Shown: one piece after another, positions 44,607 through 54,300 of the stretch
Layout of the letters: each line of letters starts with the position of its first letter
Numbering within the stretch: position 1 is the first letter of the stretch
Source: Castor canadensis
Lineage: Eukaryota > Chordata > Mammalia > Rodentia > Castoridae
Direction of reading: 5' to 3'
NCBI RefSeq assembly: GCF_047511655.1
Contig: NC_133400.1
Location: 31,822,001 to 31,886,000, forward strand
DNA: 64,000 bases
Program-made: the position numbers and the translations under genes
The notes under the pieces: generated by a model
What the model saw: the letters and a program-made list of their open reading frames with translations, nothing else
Databases searched by the model: none
What the model was told of the DNA's origin: nothing

Positions 44607-45006
44607 TTATCTCATTTCTTGAACAGTATGTGTAATCAGTGAAATGTATGTAAGAATCTGCCTTTCATAAAATGACTCAGGGACAAATAGATTGAGTTAA
44701 AAATACTGGCTCTGTATGTGCCTGTGTACAAAACATACACATTTCATCGAACATTCATCATTTTGCCACTTCTTTCTGTTAAGGCCTTAAGTAGTAAATC
44801 AGTGATTTAACCTGCTTTGTACAATTAACTTTCCAGAGACCAAAAGAATGAGTTTAATGACTATTTGACTGATGGAAATATAGTCAAGAATCTTGACCAC
44901 TCATAGAGATCACATATCTATGAAGTCCTAGCTGAACATTTTGACACAATTATATTAGATATGCTCAAAAAATTTAGAGTGGCAAAGGTAATATGTAGAA
45001 ATTGAA

Positions 45007-45098
45007 TTTTTTTTTTTTGCGGTACTGGAGTTTGAACTCAGACCCTCACACTTGTGAGGCAGGTGCTCTACCACTTGAGCCACTCCACCAGCCCTTGA
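45007..45098 (-). repeat. ID-like SINE monomer
   Basis: A 12-T run, gcggtactggagtttgaact, gtgaggcaggtgctctacca and cttgagccactccaccagcc. Well preserved, so relatively young. Confidence 0.88.
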
Positions 45099-45249
45099 AA
45101 TGAAATTTTTATAGGTAATTTTTAGGATCAATGGAGTTTTTCTCAGCACTTTATATTTTAGTCTTAAAGAAATGATACTTTTTGAGGCTGTATCCTCATT
45201 TCCCTTTGAATAAATCATCCTGATTTTCATAGTTAGCTTTGTCTAGTCT

Positions 45250-45605
45250 GTATTTTGATGCTATCATAGAATACTCAAGACTGGGTGATTTATAAACAAA
45301 CAGAAGTTTATTTGTTCCTTGGCTCCAGAGCCTGGGAAGTCTATGAATATACTGTATACTGCCAGCATCTGAGGAGGATCTTGTTTTGCTTCACTTCATG
45401 GTACAGAGCAGCAGGGCAAGCAGGTGGATGTGGAAGAAAGAAAACATGGCACATGGCCTCACTTTATAACAACCCACTACAAAGTGAGTAATCCAGTCCT
45501 GAAAGAGTGGCACTAATCCTTCTTAAGGGCCTAATCACCTCTTAATACCATTACTATGGAAATCAAATTTCATCATGAATTTTGGGAGGTGGGGGACAAA
45601 CCATT
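45250..45605 (-). repeat. MaLR LTR (MST/THE1-like)
   Basis: The sequence atagaatactcaagactggg, tgatttataaacaaacagaa, ggcagagcagcaggg-like and aagggcctaatcacctctta followed by atgaattttgggaggtgggg. The complement of an MST/THE1-type LTR. Confidence 0.7.
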
Positions 45606-45649
45606 TTCAAAGCTGCGGGTATACAGGCTGCTGTTTCAAATATATTTCA

Positions 45650-46930
45650 ATTGCTTCTTTCTTCTATTTGTAAAGTATTTACTGCATCCCTACTCAGTCC
45701 ACACATGGATCTGGATGCCAGGAGACAATAGATGGGAGATGAACACCAATCAACTCCTCTCCCAAAGAAACAGCCCATTGCCTAAGGAAGTGGCGTTTAA
45801 GCTCAGAGCTGTGGGGAGGAGAGAAGAGAATGACCCAGGCAAAGAAGTGTCTAGTGCAAAGGCCTCCTCTTGTGGGGCAGGGTGAGAGAATATGGCACCT
45901 TAAGAATTGAAACAATGCCTGTGTGGCTAGAGCCTTGGGACAGAGGACTGGATCTACGGTCATGGTACGGAGATTGGTCTTATCCTAATGGGAATCAAAG
46001 GGGAACCACTGAAGGGCTTGAACTCAACAAACTCAAGGCTCTGTCTGATGAAGAAGGGCGAAACAACTAGTAGGTAGGCAAGTTACTATACTTACAGAAC
46101 CTCCCTAAACAGTACCCATCCGAAACAGAACTTATTTCCTTCACTTTCCACCCTCCCAAACCTGCTTCTATCTGGCTCAATTTCTCCTCACACTGAATGG
46201 CCTCACCATTCAGGAGTAGCCTAACCACCATCTAGGTGTCATCTGTGAAACTTCCCTCTTTATCCCCCACCCCATATCTAATCTATGGCCAAGTTCTGTG
46301 TACTCCACCTCTTCAATATTTCTGTAACTCATTCAGTCCTTCATTTCCACTGTGAAACTCAAGTAATTGTTGTTTGGCTGAACTCTTGTGCCCCTACCGC
46401 CTGTTTTCCATACAAAGTGATGTTTCCCATACAAGTCAGATCCTATCTCTCTCCTCTTCCTGAAGTCCAACAATCCAGGGTAAATCTGGATTAGGAAAGA
46501 TATTCTTGCACATCAAGAGAGACCCCTGGAAAAAAGGGACACTTTCAATTTTGACATTGGATGTACCTGAAGGGCACATCTTGCTACCAGCCCAGAAGTA
46601 TAATTCCAGAGACCAAGAAGTTCAGTGGCACCCCTGGAGCCTGCCTTATCGCCAGAGACATTGCCTTGCTATGCAAGCCAGTGGAGTTGGCTTGTGCAGC
46701 GATAAAGTGCTCTGACATTGTGATTATGTGTCTGAGGTACTCAATGGCAGGTGGGCAGTTGGATACATGCCTCAGGGGAGCTAAGCAATATATATGAGTC
46801 CTTGGTGTACACTGAAGCTTGAGGAAGAGATGACATCAGGGAAAGTCTTGCGGGAGGTTGGTGACCCTACAGAAAAGATTGGGAGGAACTGGGCCAGAGA
46901 GATGCCAAGGGAGACTTATTTCTGTGGCTG
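45650..46930 (-). repeat. L2-associated ancient repeat, antisense
   Basis: Blocks gtatttactgcatccctact, caccaatcaactcctctccc, cagagctgtggggaggagag, gtctagtgcaaaggcctcct and ggtgggcagttggatacatg follow the antisense L2-type order seen at 24 and 32 kb. The interior (about 46,080-46,500) is not recognised and may be an insertion. Open frames here are not genes. Confidence 0.45.
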
Positions 46931-46934
46931 GAAA

Positions 46935-47470
46935 AAAAAAAAAAGACATTCCTAAGTGTATCCAAGCTGGATCCAGGGAAGTGACTCAAGACTGTTTTCA
47001 GCTGAGGGAGGAAGTTGGATTTCAGAACCAACTCTTAGAATTACCATCAGGGGAGTTTGGCTCCCTGCCACCTAATAAATAAGTCATTTACCAGAATTAC
47101 AGAGGCAACCAAAAATGGAACGCACAAGCTGGTCAGGGAATAATTCTAAGTGTGGGATACTGAATTAGGTAGTGTCAGGTACAAGTCAGAGCCATTGGTG
47201 CGTAGAAAGGGGCAGAATCATGGAGGGAGGGCTGCCACAGTGGGGTCAGGGATTGGAAGGATACGCCATGGGGAGGCACCAATGTAAGACAAGGCTTGGA
47301 GGCCTTAAAGCCAACGGCAGCGTTCACAGAATTTGGCTGGAAAGACAGCCATGGGTCAGGCTGTCGGACTATGGGGAGGCCAGAATAAGCTGAGCCTTAA
47401 AAGCCAGGTTAGGCTTAGCAGGGTAAGAGCAGAGTGGGAGGCTTTTCACCTGTAACAAGTCACAGGTGGT
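46935..47470. other. Intergenic, no gene recognised
   Basis: No recognised repeat or gene. A direct-repeat-like shuffled pattern (ggcttggaggccttaaa, gccttaaaagccaggttagg) lies close to the AKTIP CpG island. Confidence 0.4.
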
Positions 47471-47486
47471 AAGGTATCAGAGCAGA

Positions 47487-47500
47487 GTGCGCGTGCGCAC
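47487..47500. promoter_or_regulatory. NRF1-like palindromic site
   Basis: gtgcgcgtgcgcac closely resembles the NRF1 recognition sequence (GCGCATGCGC type). It lies at the upstream edge of the CpG island. Confidence 0.45.
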
Positions 47501-48036
47501 GGGCAGGGGCGAACCAGTGGCTACGCGTTGCCATGGCAGAGGTTCCCAAATCTGGGTGTAGCAGAACTACCAGAACCTGTGACACGCGGAGATCCCGGAT
47601 ACTCACCCACCCCCATTCGGATTCCACAGGTTGGGGGCGACATGTCCGTTTTCAAAAGCTCCAGTGCCGCGCTAGTGCCGAGCTACATCTCTTAGCTCCT
47701 CCTTACGGAAGGGGTTCTTCCGACCTAAAGGCTACCCCAGCCCCTCCCGTTCCGGCCGCGGACCCGGGTGGACTCGACGTGGCGGCTCCGGCCTAGCGGG
47801 GCTGTGAGACGGTGCGCGACCTGTCGGTCCCCGGTCAGGGACCAGCCTCGCGCCTGACAGAGGAAATTAGTAGACACAGTGCCTTGATTGCTACGGCTGT
47901 CGGCCGGCCTAAGCCTCTGGTCTCCATGGTGACTGGCGGACGCCGTGGCCAATTGTGTCCCGGCGCTTGTTTGTTTCCGTTCCATCCCTCCCCAGGGGCC
48001 GACACTTCCTTGACTGACAGTCCGCCGCGAGCGCTG

Positions 48037-48052
48037 TTACGTAAGGGGCGGG
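48037..48052. promoter_or_regulatory. TTACGTAA bZIP site abutting a GC box
   Basis: ttacgtaa (48,037-48,044) is a perfect palindrome of the PAR-bZIP/NFIL3 (D-box) type, followed without a gap by the Sp1/KLF-type GC box ggggcggg (48,045-48,052). About 250 bases upstream of the presumed first exon. Confidence 0.55.
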
Positions 48053-48085
48053 CCAAGCGCGGCCCCACCCGAGCTGAGCTGATTT

Positions 48086-48091
48086 GATTGG
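48086..48091 (-). promoter_or_regulatory. Inverted CCAAT box
   Basis: gattgg is the reverse complement of CCAATC, an NF-Y-type site, about 210 bases upstream of the presumed transcription start. Confidence 0.45.
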
Positions 48092-48225
48092 TAGGATGGA
48101 GTGCTGTCTTCCCAACGCCCCCGGAAAACCGCCCGTGATGGACAGGTGTAGAAGCCACTTGGAGCCGGAAGGCTGGGCGGAAGCGTAGGGCCCAGGGGCT
48201 TGGGCAGGGGCGGGGCCCGACGCTG

Positions 48226-48298
48226 AGGGCAGGGCAGGGCAGGACAGGGCAGGGCAGGGCGGGGCGGGGCGGGGCGGAGCGGAGTGGAGTGGAGTAGG
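48226..48298 (+). repeat. GGGGC/GGGCA repeat tract at the promoter
   Basis: Tandem agggc, ggggc, ggagc and ggagt pentamers, about 14 units with graded substitutions. Several units make Sp1-type GC boxes. The G-rich strand could form a G-quadruplex. It ends where the first exon is placed. Confidence 0.8.
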
Positions 48299-48299
48299 C

Positions 48300-48409
48300 A
48301 GAGGCCGGGCTGCATTGCAGCCCGAGATGCTGTCGGGCCGCCGCAGCGCTCAGCAGCCGGGAGCCCTACATTGAAGGCACCTTTGTAAGGCTCGCTGCCC
48401 AGCCGGCTG
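48300..48409 (+). other. AKTIP: AKTIP exon 1 (untranslated), approximate start
   Basis: The 3' end is well supported by a consensus donor (ccggctg|gtaagtac, GT at 48,410). The 5' end near 48,300 is an inference from the end of the GC tract. No Met codon here leads into the coding frame of exon 2, so the exon is a leader. Confidence 0.55.
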
Positions 48410-50624
48410 GTAAGTACACAAGGGCTGAGGAGTCCATAAGCCTGGGTCTCCACCGTCCTGGAGCCCAGCGTTTGTCTGCCCTACGGACGCTCTCGACACA
48501 GCGACGGCGGCCGCGCTAGGACACGGAGGCGGGGCTGGGCACCTGTGCGCGTTTGCAGGCACCTGCTGCGCGGTGGTCGCGGAGCCCGCTGTCTGCCCTG
48601 GGGGCTGCGGCAAGAGTGGGCTGGGTCAGCCGGAGAGAGGGAGAAGGGCCCAGCGGGCTTGCCCGGCTCGGGCCCGCCCTCCCCAGCCCCAGCTCCAGCC
48701 CCAGCTCCAGCCCCCTTCCCGGCTCTCTAGCTAAGGGGGATGTCACCGAGCCCCAGAGATCCCAGCTTCCACCAGAGGCTCGTGGTCCCCCGCCAGCCTT
48801 GAGCTAGTTCGAGGCCGGGACATGGTCCCCGCCTTGCATCACCTTGGGACAGGTTTGTCCAGATTCTCTGCGTGCTCCCAGACGCGTTTCTGCCCCCGGC
48901 GAGGGTGTCCCTCCCAGCCATCTGCCGGACCCCAGGATCCCCAGGAAGCCTGGCCGGAGCTGTTTTCGTGTTTCCTGTCACCTCTCGAGGAATTTCTGAA
49001 GTCCGTTTTGGGTAGATTTATTAAGTCAGTGCCTGCCTATATTGGCACTCTGGCACTTAGGAACCGCAGCAGGTCTCGTTTGGGCTCTGGAATACACAGG
49101 CTGAACATACTGACTTCTCAGCTGTGTGATATAAATGCACACACTCATATTTTGGTTTTAGAGTCAAACCAGCAGAAATTCTAAGACTGTTTCCTAAGGA
49201 CAAGGATGTAGCCTGTTTTCTTTCCATCTGTGTCCTTCCTTGCACCATGTCAAACTGTGATTGTGGTAGACTAGACATCTAATAAATGGTGTAATTAATT
49301 TCTGAGAACTGTGCTACAATTTCTTGTGATTATGTTGCTGCCAGAACTGAGTTTAAAAAAAAAAATCCATCGTAAAGCTAGCCAACAGCAGACAAGACCT
49401 CTTGCTTGAAGAGAAGTGGGGCGAGTTTCTCATTGAATTCTCAAGGGCAAAATCATAGAATTAAGGTGTAGGGCCAAAAGAGACTTTATAGGTAATTGCT
49501 TCACTCCAGCAAATTTACAAGTTGGGGAAGACCACCCCAACAGGCAGCTGCCTAGTTAAGGCAGGTATATCCTACAGGACCAAGGAGTAGTGCTGAAAGT
49601 CAAATTATTTTCATTTGGGCCAAACAGGAGTACGTCCTCACACATTTTCATGTCCCAGCTATTTGCATGTGTCATAGTCACCTTTTAAAGGCTGATTTGC
49701 AGATCTGTTGCTACTTACTGAATGTAAGTCAACAGCTTAGTGGAAGAACTAGGATCCCCGTCCTGGTTTAATTACAGGATGGCATTATCTCTTGGAAAGC
49801 AAAACAGCAGTAATAGGCACTGAATGGGTATGGTAGACCTGGTACCCACCCGTGGATGTCATAGGCCCATCAGAGAAGACAAATTACTGCTGATTAGGGA
49901 CATCTGGTACATGATTTGCTAACTATTTGCTTCTTAGAAATTTAGGTAAATATTGCTAAGTTTTAACCCTTTTCACCTCCACCTTTTTGTTTGGAACAAA
50001 TAGTAATTCTGAGAAGGCGCTCTACTTTAAACATAGCAAAGCCTTGTTTAATCACCAGAGCCAAGAAGTCACTGGTCTTATAGTTGGGGTTGGCTGCTTT
50101 TTCTTTGTTTCTTCGTATTTTTGTAAAACACATTGTGACCTTTGAGACATGCTTTTTTATCCAATACCTGTGGCTTCCAAGGAAGATTTGTGCTTGTGGA
50201 ATGTCTCTTTTGCACTCCTCCTTGCATGTGTATGTATTGCTTGGCAGGCCTTTAAATGCCAGCAGTTTCTAAGATAGCACTCAGGTGTCCCTTCTCTGAT
50301 ATTGACCCAGGTGTGCTCTGCTGTCTGTTTTTTCTTATGTCTTTGGCTAATAATTTTGCTGAAACAACTAATTTAAAACACTCTTAAATCAACCACCTTG
50401 GATCTTTTATCATTTGTTCCCATGACTCTGGGAACAGTGAGAAACTTTTGTGTAGATGGGTACAGTGTATTCTGAATCTGGCTTTCCCATTAGTTAAATG
50501 CCTAGATATTTTGCCAGTAGCAACTATTGTAGTCTATATCTTCATAACTTTTGGCACTAATGTTGAACTCTGCCACTAAATATTCTGAATCCTAGCCAGT
50601 GACCTAGTGCACAAATTCTTCTTC

Positions 50625-50762
50625 TGGGATGTAGGGTTTCACTATGTTACTGGCTGGCCTGGAATTCACTATATAGCCCACATTGGACTAGAAAAAAATA
50701 TTCCTGCTTCAGCCTCCCAAGTGTTGGGAGTACAGGCATAAGCCACTATTTATCTAAAGGTG
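50625..50762 (-). repeat. B1/7SL-like SINE in AKTIP intron 1
   Basis: The sequence gtagggtttcactatgttac, ggctggcctggaattcacta and cagcctcccaagtgttggga. A minus-strand monomer with a small internal insertion. Confidence 0.8.
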
Positions 50763-50846
50763 CAAGAGACATTGGAGCCTGAAGGGGGCGGGGGCATACA
50801 GAAGGAAATTATTCCTGAAGCTGCCTGAAGACTTTTCTAGACTTTT

Positions 50847-51102
50847 ATTTATTTAATAATTTTTTTATTAGGATATATCTGTTACACGGGGGTGGGGGGG
50901 GTTTAAAGTAACAATTCCGATTAGGCTTATATTGTATATTAGTTACATCACCCCCATCATCTCTCCCCCTCAACCCCTTCCCCGCCCAACTTAAAGTAAT
51001 TGCAAGAGGTTTCTTTGTTCTATTTCATATAGGTATATTAAGTCCATCAACCATATACCCTTACCTTAATCTCCTTCATTCACCTTCCCACTCCCACTAG
51101 TA
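50847..51102 (-). mobile_element. 5'-truncated L1 insertion with 13-bp target duplication
   Basis: A 256-base antisense L1 3' end (T-rich start, attaggatatatctgttaca, attaggcttatattgtatat, aatctccttcattcaccttc). Exact copies of tttctagactttt flank it at 50,834-50,846 and 51,103-51,115. It ends 190 bases before the first coding exon of AKTIP. Confidence 0.85.
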
Positions 51103-51292
51103 TTTCTAGACTTTTGTAACTATATATTATATAACATTACATTGTATCTCCAGGATACCAGGTTTAGTTTTTCACCATTCCAGAATTCTTAACTGTTGGC
51201 ATTTGTATGTTTGTGTGTTCCCTTCTCATTTCAAGGTAAAGTGAGTGCTGAAGAGTTTGATGACATAGACGACTGAATTTCTTTGTTTACAG

Positions 51293-51342
51293 TACACGTT
51301 ATGAACCCTTTGTGGAGCATGTCTACAAGCTCTGGACGCAAA
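51293..51342 (+). other. AKTIP: AKTIP exon 2 (start codon)
   Basis: Acceptor tttacag|tacacgtt; ATG at 51,301; codons 1-14 ([14 protein letters not shown]); donor aaa|gtaagt. A second in-frame Met at codon 7 is possible, but the first Met matches the family N-terminus. Confidence 0.93.
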
Positions 51343-54300
51343 GTAAGTGCTGTCAATAAATGTAGTGAAGAAACACATTGGCTTCTCTGTCAGAAAAAGG
51401 GTCAGAAAGCTAAAGTAATCTATATCAAGGTCACCTAAAATCTTAGCAAATTTATCTGTTTTGTCTAGTTTGGGTTTTACTTTTGAGAAATAGTTATTTT
51501 GTTCGTTAAAGTCAGTTACTAAGGCAGAGATTGCATGTCAATAGAAATTCTGATAATAACAATTCTCAGATTATTTTCACACATAATGTCATTTATTATA
51601 CCATTGTAGTAGTTTATTAAAGTTCAAGATTCAGTCGTTAGAGACACTTTGGGAAAGTTCAGTCCAATGTGGTCAAGTCAGACTTGAGTGACATTTCTTC
51701 TAAATAAAATATCTTTTAAAAATGCATTTTCTTCTTAGGAAAGCTTAAAATGTGCAAACAGTATGAAAATAAAAATACCCATAACTGCACCTCTAAGAAA
51801 ACATCACTGTGCCCATGATACACATTTTTATACAGCAAGTTAAACAGCCTTTGGTTGTACTTGAGCAAAGGAAGTACCAACGAGATGCTAGTTTAGTTTC
51901 TGGTTCATTTTGACCTTTTATCAAGGATGACAGTTTGCTGATGATACTCCAAATATGAAAACATACCATTAGGGACAAGATAAAAATCATATTCAAGCAA
52001 GTGAGAGAATAGCTTCATTTTTGTTTCTATCAAAGTGCTAACATCAGATAGTGACTAATTTCAGTCATGTATTTAGAACTTAGAGCCCACCGTTCTACAG
52101 CATCTGTATGTGCAAAGGGACTTTTCTATTCTCATTCAGTTGTCTAACAGGAGCAGGGGGCCGAGCTTAAGTTGTAGAGCACTTGCTTAGCAAGTGCGAG
52201 GCCTTAGATCCAATTCCCAACCACAAAAATGAAACAAATGTCTGGTGGTTTATATAACCCCTTGCCTCTTGGGGCCACCAGGAGAAACCATTTCTTCCTG
52301 TTTCAGTTACTTTGGGAAGAGTGACTGTAGTGTCCTTATAGGATACAGCTAATGGGTTTCCTAATGCTTTAGTCTTGTTTATATGATCTGCCTGCTCAAA
52401 GAACTTTCAGGTCATCTTAATCATGATATTAGAATTAGAATGTCCATGTAAAAGAGTAACTCCAGTTTTTAGGTCATGGAGCTAATAATATTGTACTCTA
52501 TGATTTAAGAATCATTCTAACAAATATTTTCACAACTTCATCTTGAATAGCGATCAGATGGTGAAGAGAAGACATTAATGGGGGATGTGAAAACTAGTCC
52601 TCCAAGAACTGCACCAAAAAAACAGTTGCCTTCTATTCCCAAAAATGCTTTGCCTATAACAAAGCCTACATCTCCTGCCCCAGCAGCACAGTCAACAAAT
52701 GGCACACATGCTTCTTATGGACCCTTCTACCTGGAATACTCTCTTCTTGCAGAATTGTAAGTTCTTGACAGACCATTTGGTCTGTTATGAATGAGCCTTT
52801 GAAGGTGAAGAATAAAATTTATTCTGATGAACTCATAAACTAATTTAATCTGAAAGCTCAAAATCATCCACTTCTTACTCTGTTTTGGTGAGCAAGAGAA
52901 ACTAAGATTTATGGAGAGCCTACAGTACGTCAGGAACTTGGTAACAATTTTGGTTTTTCTTTCTGTGAGGTAGGAGTTAACTTCTTGAAGAAGCTTCTGT
53001 AGAGGATAGGCAGTTAGCAGGGTGGTAGTCTTTTCTTTCTTGGATCAGATTCACCAGAAAGATTGGGTTCAATTTTGTTTGCTACCTTTTAAGAGGCATC
53101 CCGATAAGACTGAGGAGATGGTCCCAGTAGAGAACAGTTGGGAAGCCAGACTTTAAGGATCAGTTGAAGGAGCTGGTTTGGAGAAGAGAAAACTTGAGGA
53201 GTACCTATCAAAGTTGTCTTCATACATTTGAAGGTCTTTGATTAGGAAGGATGTAACTTATTTGGTATGACGCCAAAAGGCAGGGCTTGGCAGTTGATAG
53301 GGAGCTAAAGACTTGGATTCCATGTAGGTAAGAACTTGATTAGTTGCAGAAGTTTGCATTTGCACTGAAGTTGTGCCTGTCTGAAGGGGACAAGTTGCTC
53401 AGTACCTGTGGAGAACCCTGGTACTGATGACATAGCACTCAGCATACAGAGGGGCTCAAGTAGCACATGATTCAGGCTGCATTTATTTTGATCATTTGTT
53501 AAAAGGACAGAAGGTTTGGAGAACCTTTAAAAATTTTTAAATCCTCTGTATGCAGTTATTTTAAAAGCATCTTTGTCCCTTGTGTAGTGTATCTGTTGTA
53601 ATGGCCACTGTGTCTGAGGCTCCAGTGTCACTGGCTGGTGTGATTTGGTAGCAATGGTCCCTTCAGTTTTATAATGGAGTCCTTGTTTTGGAGGCTGTGC
53701 AGTGAGTTGGACAGGCTACCATTGTGATTAAGTTTGCTGTGTGTTAGAACACAAAATTTCCTTTTCTGGCAAACTTCACTGTAGTATATACATCTTCTAG
53801 CCATCCTGCTATTGATATACCACCTTTTAGTGACTTAAAAGTGGAATACATAACTTAGAAAATGATTATTAATAAATGTGATGGCAATTAGATAATAAAA
53901 ACAAAGACAGGTGATGTGTCTGAAAGGCCTAGGTCAACATTGTTCTTTTTAAGGTTGGATCATAGCTCATAGATGCAGTTGTAAGGAACAGAAGAGAATT
54001 GCAGTTGGTAGGTCACTAGATCCCAGAAAAAACAGTAAAATCTCCTGTCAGGATACTTGACTTTCCTTGTGTGCACCCACTGTTTCCCACTCTATAGCAA
54101 GACCCACAGAATTCAAGTGTCTTAAGTTGGGGGAGTGTCATTTGGGAGCAGAGTATAGTGCATGAGTGCACACTGATGCCTGTCTTCAACACTGAATATT
54201 TAAACAGTGCCCTCTGTTGTGGGATCTGATGAGTCGAACTCAAAAGGACAACTAAGTGATGGCCATTCCATGGAGTCTTAATTACCTAAAATTGCATTTT

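Larger units (their letters stand above)
47480..48900 (+). promoter_or_regulatory. AKTIP: AKTIP CpG-island promoter
   Basis: About 1.4 kb of GC-rich, CpG-dense DNA with GC boxes, a palindromic bZIP site and an inverted CCAAT box ahead of the untranslated first exon, and no TATA box. Composition of this kind is normal for a broadly expressed housekeeping promoter. The overlapping open frames on both strands (for example 48,037-48,453 minus) follow from the GC content. Confidence 0.88.
48410..51292 (+). other. AKTIP: AKTIP intron 1
   Basis: GT-AG intron of 2.9 kb. The left part is the tail of the CpG island. A C-rich (cagccccagctc)n repeat lies at 48,682-48,715. Further on are one minus-strand 7SL-like SINE and a short antisense L1. 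The acceptor (ttctttgtttacag) has a good pyrimidine tract. Confidence 0.7.

Noticed and set aside
48037-48453. 138-codon minus-strand frame in the AKTIP promoter
   Set aside because: Pro/Arg-rich translation of a GC repeat, overlapping other frames; explained by the CpG island.
54180-54220. Second CTCF-like motif (cagtgccctctgttgtgg, reverse)
   Set aside because: The core fits only partly and the 5' half of the motif does not; too weak to call.
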